Below, in pieces: positions 60,590 to 64,000 of a stretch of DNA of 64,000 nt. The number at the start of each line of letters is the position of its first letter. The stretch's first letter is position 1. The stretch comes from Kluyvera genomosp. 1 (lineage in GTDB: Bacteria; Pseudomonadota; Gammaproteobacteria; Enterobacterales; Enterobacteriaceae), in NCBI RefSeq assembly GCF_001266615.1, contig NZ_LGHZ01000004.1, forward strand, positions 124,001 through 188,000, given 5' to 3'. The position numbers and the translations under genes are program-made. A model generated the notes under the pieces. The model did no database searches, was not told the origin of the DNA, and saw only the letters and a list, made by a program, of their open reading frames with translations.

Positions 60590-60706
60590 AAGCCGGCTTC
60601 CTTTTATCAACAGCGTCAGGAAAGAGTCCTGACAAAGGAATATCAAAATGGCAGAGGGGAAGAAAAAGGGGAAGTAAAAAATTAAAAAGGCCAGCTGGCG
60701 GCTGAC

Positions 60707-60838
60707 CTATACACAAAATAATTCGAGTTGCAGGAAGGCGGCAAGTGAGAGAATCCCGATGTGCTTACTCGAGTAAGTGATTCGGGTGAGCAAACGCTGC
60801 CAACGCGCATGCAACCTGGAGTATGACGAATGTATACG
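60707..60838. repeat. ERIC intergenic repeat
   Basis: The stretch runs from ATACACAAAATAATTCGAG to GAGTATGACGAATGTATACG and includes GAGTAAGTGATTCGGGTGAG. The latter differs at few positions from the ERIC core AAGTAAGTGACTGGGGTGAG. The length (about 127-130 bp), the near-palindromic form and the place in an intergenic gap all fit. It lies between the 5' end of tas and the 3' end of ygdR. Confidence 0.88.
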
Positions 60839-60839
60839 T

Positions 60840-61058
60840 TTATCGTTTAATGATTTGCGATACGTCGTCACGGTTGATCTGCATCTGATTACCCTGCTGA
60901 TCTTCATAGCTGATAAGGCCCGTGTCGTCATCAACTTCTGGTTTACCATCCGTAAGAATCATACGGCCATCTTTGGTCGCCATGACGTAATCGCTGCTAC
61001 AGCCGGAAACTGCGAAAGCTAAACCCACTGCGGAAATCAATACTGCCCATTTTGTCAT
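60840..61058 (-). CDS. ygdR: YgdR, small lipoprotein
   Basis: This 72-residue protein has a lipoprotein signal ([20 protein letters not shown], Cys20) and a DUF903 domain ([20 protein letters not shown]). The length equals E. coli YgdR. GGAGGGG precedes the ATG at 61058, so the six-codon longer start is rejected. The function is unknown. The ERIC element begins just past its stop, so its mRNA probably ends in the repeat. Confidence 0.94.
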   Translation of the reverse strand: MTKWAVLISAVGLAFAVSGCSSDYVMATKDGRMILTDGKPEVDDDTGLISYEDQQGNQMQINRDDVSQIIKR

Positions 61059-61134
61059 CGTTATCCCCTCCATCACCGCACTCTCAATAGTCTAGTAATA
61101 ACCGACTCAGAGAACAGCATAAAGCAGGAAAATC

Positions 61135-61171
61135 TTAAAAAAATCAGACATGGCCCCCAAAAGGAGGCCAT
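61135..61171 (-). terminator. Terminator after ygdQ
   Basis: On the minus strand the stem ATGGCC/GGCCAT is followed by GTCTGATTTTTTT, 11 bp past the ygdQ stop. Confidence 0.8.
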
Positions 61172-61181
61172 CGGTAGCAGA

Positions 61182-61895
61182 TTACAGTGGGTTTTTCTTG
61201 TTTCTCAGGAGATTGAGGCTTTCAACCGAGATGGAGAAGAACATCGCGAAGTAGATGTAGCCTTTCGGTACGTGCACGTCGAAGCTTTCCAGAATGAGCG
61301 TAAAGCCGACCAGTATCAGGAACGACAGGGCCAGCATCTTCACGGAGGGATGGCGATCAACAAATTCGCCGATCGAACGCGCGGCAAACATCATCACACC
61401 CACCGCAATCACCACGGCCGCCATCATGATGAACAGATGGTCAGAGAGGCCAACGGCGGTGATGACCGAATCGAGGCTGAAGATGATATCCAGCAGCATA
61501 ATCTGCACAATAGCGCCGATAAAGGAGTGTACGTTGGTCTTAATGCTCTCTTCATCACCTTCAATCGACTCGTGAATTTCCTTACTGGCTTTCCAAATAA
61601 GGAATAATCCCCCAAGTAGCAAAATCAGGTCGCGAATAGAGATGGCCTGATCGAACACGGTGAACAGCGGATTGGTCAGTTTGACGACCCAGGCGATGGA
61701 GGCCAGCAGCGCCAGACGCATAATCATCGCCCCCATTAACCCAATTCGACGGGCGTGGGCGCGTTGGGCAGTAGGGAGCTTAGCGACAACCAGAGAGAGG
61801 AAAATAATATTATCGATTCCCAGAACTATCTCTAACAGCGTCAGAGTGCCGAGCGCGAGCCAGGCGTTGGGGTCGGTGATCCATGCAAATAACAT
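61182..61895 (-). CDS. ygdQ: YgdQ, TerC-family membrane protein
   Basis: This 237-residue protein has about seven membrane helices. It has the TerC motifs EIVLGIDNIIFLSLV and DIIFSLDSVITAVGL, each with the acidic residues thought to bind metal ions. It matches E. coli YgdQ (UPF0053). TerC-family proteins are linked to manganese export. It is a single gene here. Confidence 0.94.
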   Translation of the reverse strand: MLFAWITDPNAWLALGTLTLLEIVLGIDNIIFLSLVVAKLPTAQRAHARRIGLMGAMIMRLALLASIAWVVKLTNPLFTVFDQAISIRDLILLLGGLFLIWKASKEIHESIEGDEESIKTNVHSFIGAIVQIMLLDIIFSLDSVITAVGLSDHLFIMMAAVVIAVGVMMFAARSIGEFVDRHPSVKMLALSFLILVGFTLILESFDVHVPKGYIYFAMFFSISVESLNLLRNKKNPL

Positions 61896-62090
61896 TAGAT
61901 AAGTCCTGCCAAAAAAACGAAGCGTTAATTGATGTACGTTGAATGTCTACTCAGCGGGACGCAGGCAAGGCTCACCCCAGAAACGGATCCCTGTCGAGAC
62001 GGGGGAAAGCAAAGGAAAACCGGCGAATTTACGATGAATAGCTGGAGTGATTATAAGCCCGCAGCGCGACAGGACAAAAAATTAATGCAC
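61896..62090. other. ygdQ/mutH intergenic region
   Basis: About 195 bases carry the ygdQ promoter on the minus strand. No convincing gene or RNA was seen; the short frames that exist lack ribosome binding sites. Confidence 0.4.
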
Positions 62091-62777
62091 TTAAGGCATA
62101 AAGTGACGGGCCAGTAGGGCGGCGGTAAAATTCTTCTTCAGGTAGAAACCGCGCGGAAGCGTCATGATGCGTTCGCCCTTCGCCCCGATGGCTTCGGTCA
62201 ATGCTTTGCTGTTTGCCGCCTTCGGGCGCAGTTGCAGCACTTCGCCGTGGCGCGCGGTAATCCGTTCGACCTGACCTAGCACGATAAGATCCATCAGCTC
62301 CTCCCAGTCCATCCTGAGCTGGTGCTCCTCGTCAGCGCTTGGCGTCCATAGAAGAGGAGAACCGACCCGACGTTCTGAAAGTGGAATTGCCCGCTCGCCT
62401 TCAACAGGGATCCACAGCACCCGTTTGAGCTTGTGGCGAACGTGGCTGTTCTCCCAGGTGACGCCAGAGTTACCGGTCAGCGGGGCAACGCAAACAAACG
62501 TGGTCTCCAGCGGACGGCCCAGGGCATCAATGGGGATAGTTTTTAATTCAACCCCTAGCGCGGCAAAATCCTGCTCGGGTTTGCTGCCGGCACTTGCGCC
62601 GAGCCAGATTTCCAGCAGGATGCCAATCCAGCCTTTGTCTCGCTTTAAATCCTTCGGTGCCACCATACCTGCCATCGCCGCCAGTTCACCCAGCGAATAG
62701 CCTGCCAGGCGCTGCGCCTGAGCGAGCAGTTCGGCCTGCGTTTTCGGTGAGGAAGGGAGTGGAGCAAGGGTAGACAT
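62091..62777 (-). CDS. mutH: MutH, GATC-specific mismatch-repair endonuclease
   Basis: This 228-residue protein matches E. coli MutH ([40 protein letters not shown]). The active-site residues Asp70, Glu77 and Lys79 ([11 protein letters not shown]) keep the E. coli numbers if the second of two adjacent Met codons is the start, so 62777 is chosen. MutH nicks the unmethylated strand at hemimethylated GATC sites under MutL control. Confidence 0.96.
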   Translation of the reverse strand: MSTLAPLPSSPKTQAELLAQAQRLAGYSLGELAAMAGMVAPKDLKRDKGWIGILLEIWLGASAGSKPEQDFAALGVELKTIPIDALGRPLETTFVCVAPLTGNSGVTWENSHVRHKLKRVLWIPVEGERAIPLSERRVGSPLLWTPSADEEHQLRMDWEELMDLIVLGQVERITARHGEVLQLRPKAANSKALTEAIGAKGERIMTLPRGFYLKKNFTAALLARHFMP

Positions 62778-62780
62778 CAT

Positions 62781-63461
62781 AACGCGCCTTTCGCTTAAAA
62801 AATGAACGGTAAATTCACCGGGTGTGGACAGAGTTTAACTTTTTCTGGGTAAATATGACAACGTAATGATTAGTATGGTGTTTTTTTAATTATTCACGGG
62901 TAAAAAACGGCGAAAAAAAAGGTTTTCCAAATCTGGTCACTGACAATGAACAGGATCTTACACCATGTTATCCACAGAAAAGTGGGATAACTGGGGAAAA
63001 GCCCCACTACTGTTTCAATTTACAGCCTTGACGTGCGACGAAAATCGAATTTTTGCACAAAAGGTGTCTAAGATGTTGGCACAATCTGTGGATAAAACCG
63101 ACGTTGCTCGATCTTTCATCAATGGAAGGATCGCCTATGTGACGATCATCACGTTATAGCATCATCCTGGCGTATGAATACTAATAACATAATGAAAAAT
63201 AGCGTTTTACTGAAACCGCCAGGCGTGCGATTATTCAGAGTACTCTGGGTTTTCCCTGGGTAAACCCCCACTTCTTCACAACTCTATCCACAGAAAAAGT
63301 GAATAAAATCGGTCGTTGTCACGCTTTGCTGTTTATAACTCTGATGATTACTGTGAGTTATTCAAATGTTATTCGTGATGAGGCAGTGCAATAGAGTGGT
63401 TTACCGTTTCCAGCGAGTGTGAAACAATCATTCACATTGAAGCTTATTTTGAGGTAGTCCG
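62781..63461. promoter_or_regulatory. DARS2-type DnaA-reactivating region, with rppH promoter
   Basis: In E. coli the mutH-rppH gap is DARS2, where DnaA-ADP is turned back to DnaA-ATP with the help of IHF and Fis. The same gap here (about 680 bp) carries exact DnaA boxes TTATCCACA at 62968-62976 (plus) and 63087-63095 (minus), and TTTTGCACA at 63051-63059. A near box CTATCCACA is at 63284-63292. No protein gene is convincing in this stretch. Confidence 0.88.
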
Positions 63462-63992
63462 GTGATTGATGACGATGGCTACCGCCCAAATGTTGGTATT
63501 GTAATTTGCAATCGTCAGGGTCAGGTTATGTGGGCCCGGCGCTATGGTCAGCACTCCTGGCAATTCCCGCAAGGGGGCATAAACCCCGGTGAGACAGCAG
63601 AACAGGCGATGTATCGGGAACTGTTCGAAGAAGTAGGATTAAGCCGTAAGGATGTACGGATCCTCGCTTCGACCCGAAACTGGTTGCGTTACAAGTTACC
63701 AAAACGTTTGGTGCGTTGGGACACTAAGCCGGTTTGTATCGGCCAGAAGCAAAAGTGGTTTCTCTTGCAGTTGATCGGCAATGACGCGGATATCAATATG
63801 CAGACCAGCAGCACGCCGGAATTTGATGGCTGGCGCTGGGTGAGTTACTGGTATCCGGTGCGCCAGGTCGTTTCGTTTAAACGCGACGTCTACCGCCGGG
63901 TGATGAAAGAGTTCGCCAGTGTAGTCATGGCGCTTGCGGAGAGCGCGCCAAAACCGCAGCCCGCGCCTGCTTATCGACGCAAAAGAGGTTAA
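63462..63992 (+). CDS. rppH: RNA pyrophosphohydrolase RppH
   Basis: This 176-residue Nudix hydrolase is nearly identical to E. coli RppH. The Nudix box spans residues 38-60 ([20 protein letters not shown], Glu53, Glu56, Glu57). It starts at GTG 63462 behind GAGGTAG. RppH removes pyrophosphate from mRNA 5' ends and so starts RNase E decay. The next gene, ptsP in E. coli, lies outside. Confidence 0.97.
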   Translation: MIDDDGYRPNVGIVICNRQGQVMWARRYGQHSWQFPQGGINPGETAEQAMYRELFEEVGLSRKDVRILASTRNWLRYKLPKRLVRWDTKPVCIGQKQKWFLLQLIGNDADINMQTSSTPEFDGWRWVSYWYPVRQVVSFKRDVYRRVMKEFASVVMALAESAPKPQPAPAYRRKRG

Positions 63993-64000
63993 GCCACGCA

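Noticed and set aside
62965-63159. 64-codon frame in the mutH-rppH gap
   Set aside because: It starts inside a DnaA box and spans two others. The non-coding DARS2 role explains the conservation better.
1-64000. CRISPR array, IS element or prophage
   Set aside because: No regularly spaced repeats, transposase or phage structural genes were found. The DUF3380 muramidase alone is not evidence of a prophage.

Overview
The window is chromosomal DNA of an enterobacterium (family Enterobacteriaceae). The right half follows the E. coli gene order rppH-mutH-ygdQ-ygdR-tas-lplT-aas-omrA-omrB-galR-lysA-lysR-ygeA-araE-kduD-kduI-yqeF-yqeG, and the left end has the glyU tRNA beside actS (ygeR). A full pectin-oligomer catabolic set, a UbiD-type hydroxyaryl decarboxylase, a fluoride CLC antiporter and moderately high GC fit Klebsiella (oxytoca group), Raoultella or a near relative better than E. 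coli. The species cannot be fixed by reading alone. No prophage, IS element or CRISPR array was seen.

Left part (1-2774): the 5' part of a UbiD-family decarboxylase gene with a divergent LysR regulator, actS and tRNA-Gly(CCC). From 2775 to about 24,890, between glyU and yqeG, lies a mosaic of accessory genes. In order these are two small membrane proteins (one PsiE-like), a secreted orphan protein, an MscS-type channel, a FadL-type porin, an AT-rich phosphoethanolamine transferase, a DeoR regulator, a short-chain dehydrogenase, yjhX(topAI)-yjhP without yjhQ, an oligogalacturonate porin (kdgM), yjdI-yjdJ, a LysE exporter with an Lrp-type regulator, a fluoride-riboswitch-controlled CLC-F gene, a flavin monooxygenase/ABC-importer operon and mqo. 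In E. coli this side of glyU carries the ETT2 island.

Middle (24,893-46,040): yqeG, a PACE efflux pump with its LysR regulator, yqeF, then the pectin block. The block contains kdgM2, ogl, kduI-kduD, araE, a second ogl, togBANM and kdgF. Oligogalacturonides would enter the periplasm through the two KdgM porins and cross the inner membrane through TogMNAB. The two Ogl lyases would cleave them, KdgF would linearise the 4,5-unsaturated galacturonate, and KduI/KduD would carry it to 2-keto-3-deoxygluconate. KdgR-box-like sequences precede kdgM (both copies), ogl, kduI, togM and kdgF. Between togM and kdgF sits a three-gene cassette (41,576-45,467) of a papain-like hydrolase, a 768-residue Ser-rich protein of unknown family and an N-acetylmuramidase. 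It is unrelated to pectin use and is the best candidate here for an undescribed system.

Right part (46,142-64,000): ygeA, lysR/lysA, then a roughly 5.4-kb insertion between lysA and galR. The insertion carries a LacI-type regulator, PTS EIIC, GH1 glucosidase, GntR regulator and GNAT gene, and has three near-identical 10-bp operator-like palindromes. It is followed by galR, the sRNAs omrB and omrA, aas-lplT, tas, an ERIC element, ygdR, ygdQ, mutH, the DARS2-type DnaA-box region and rppH.
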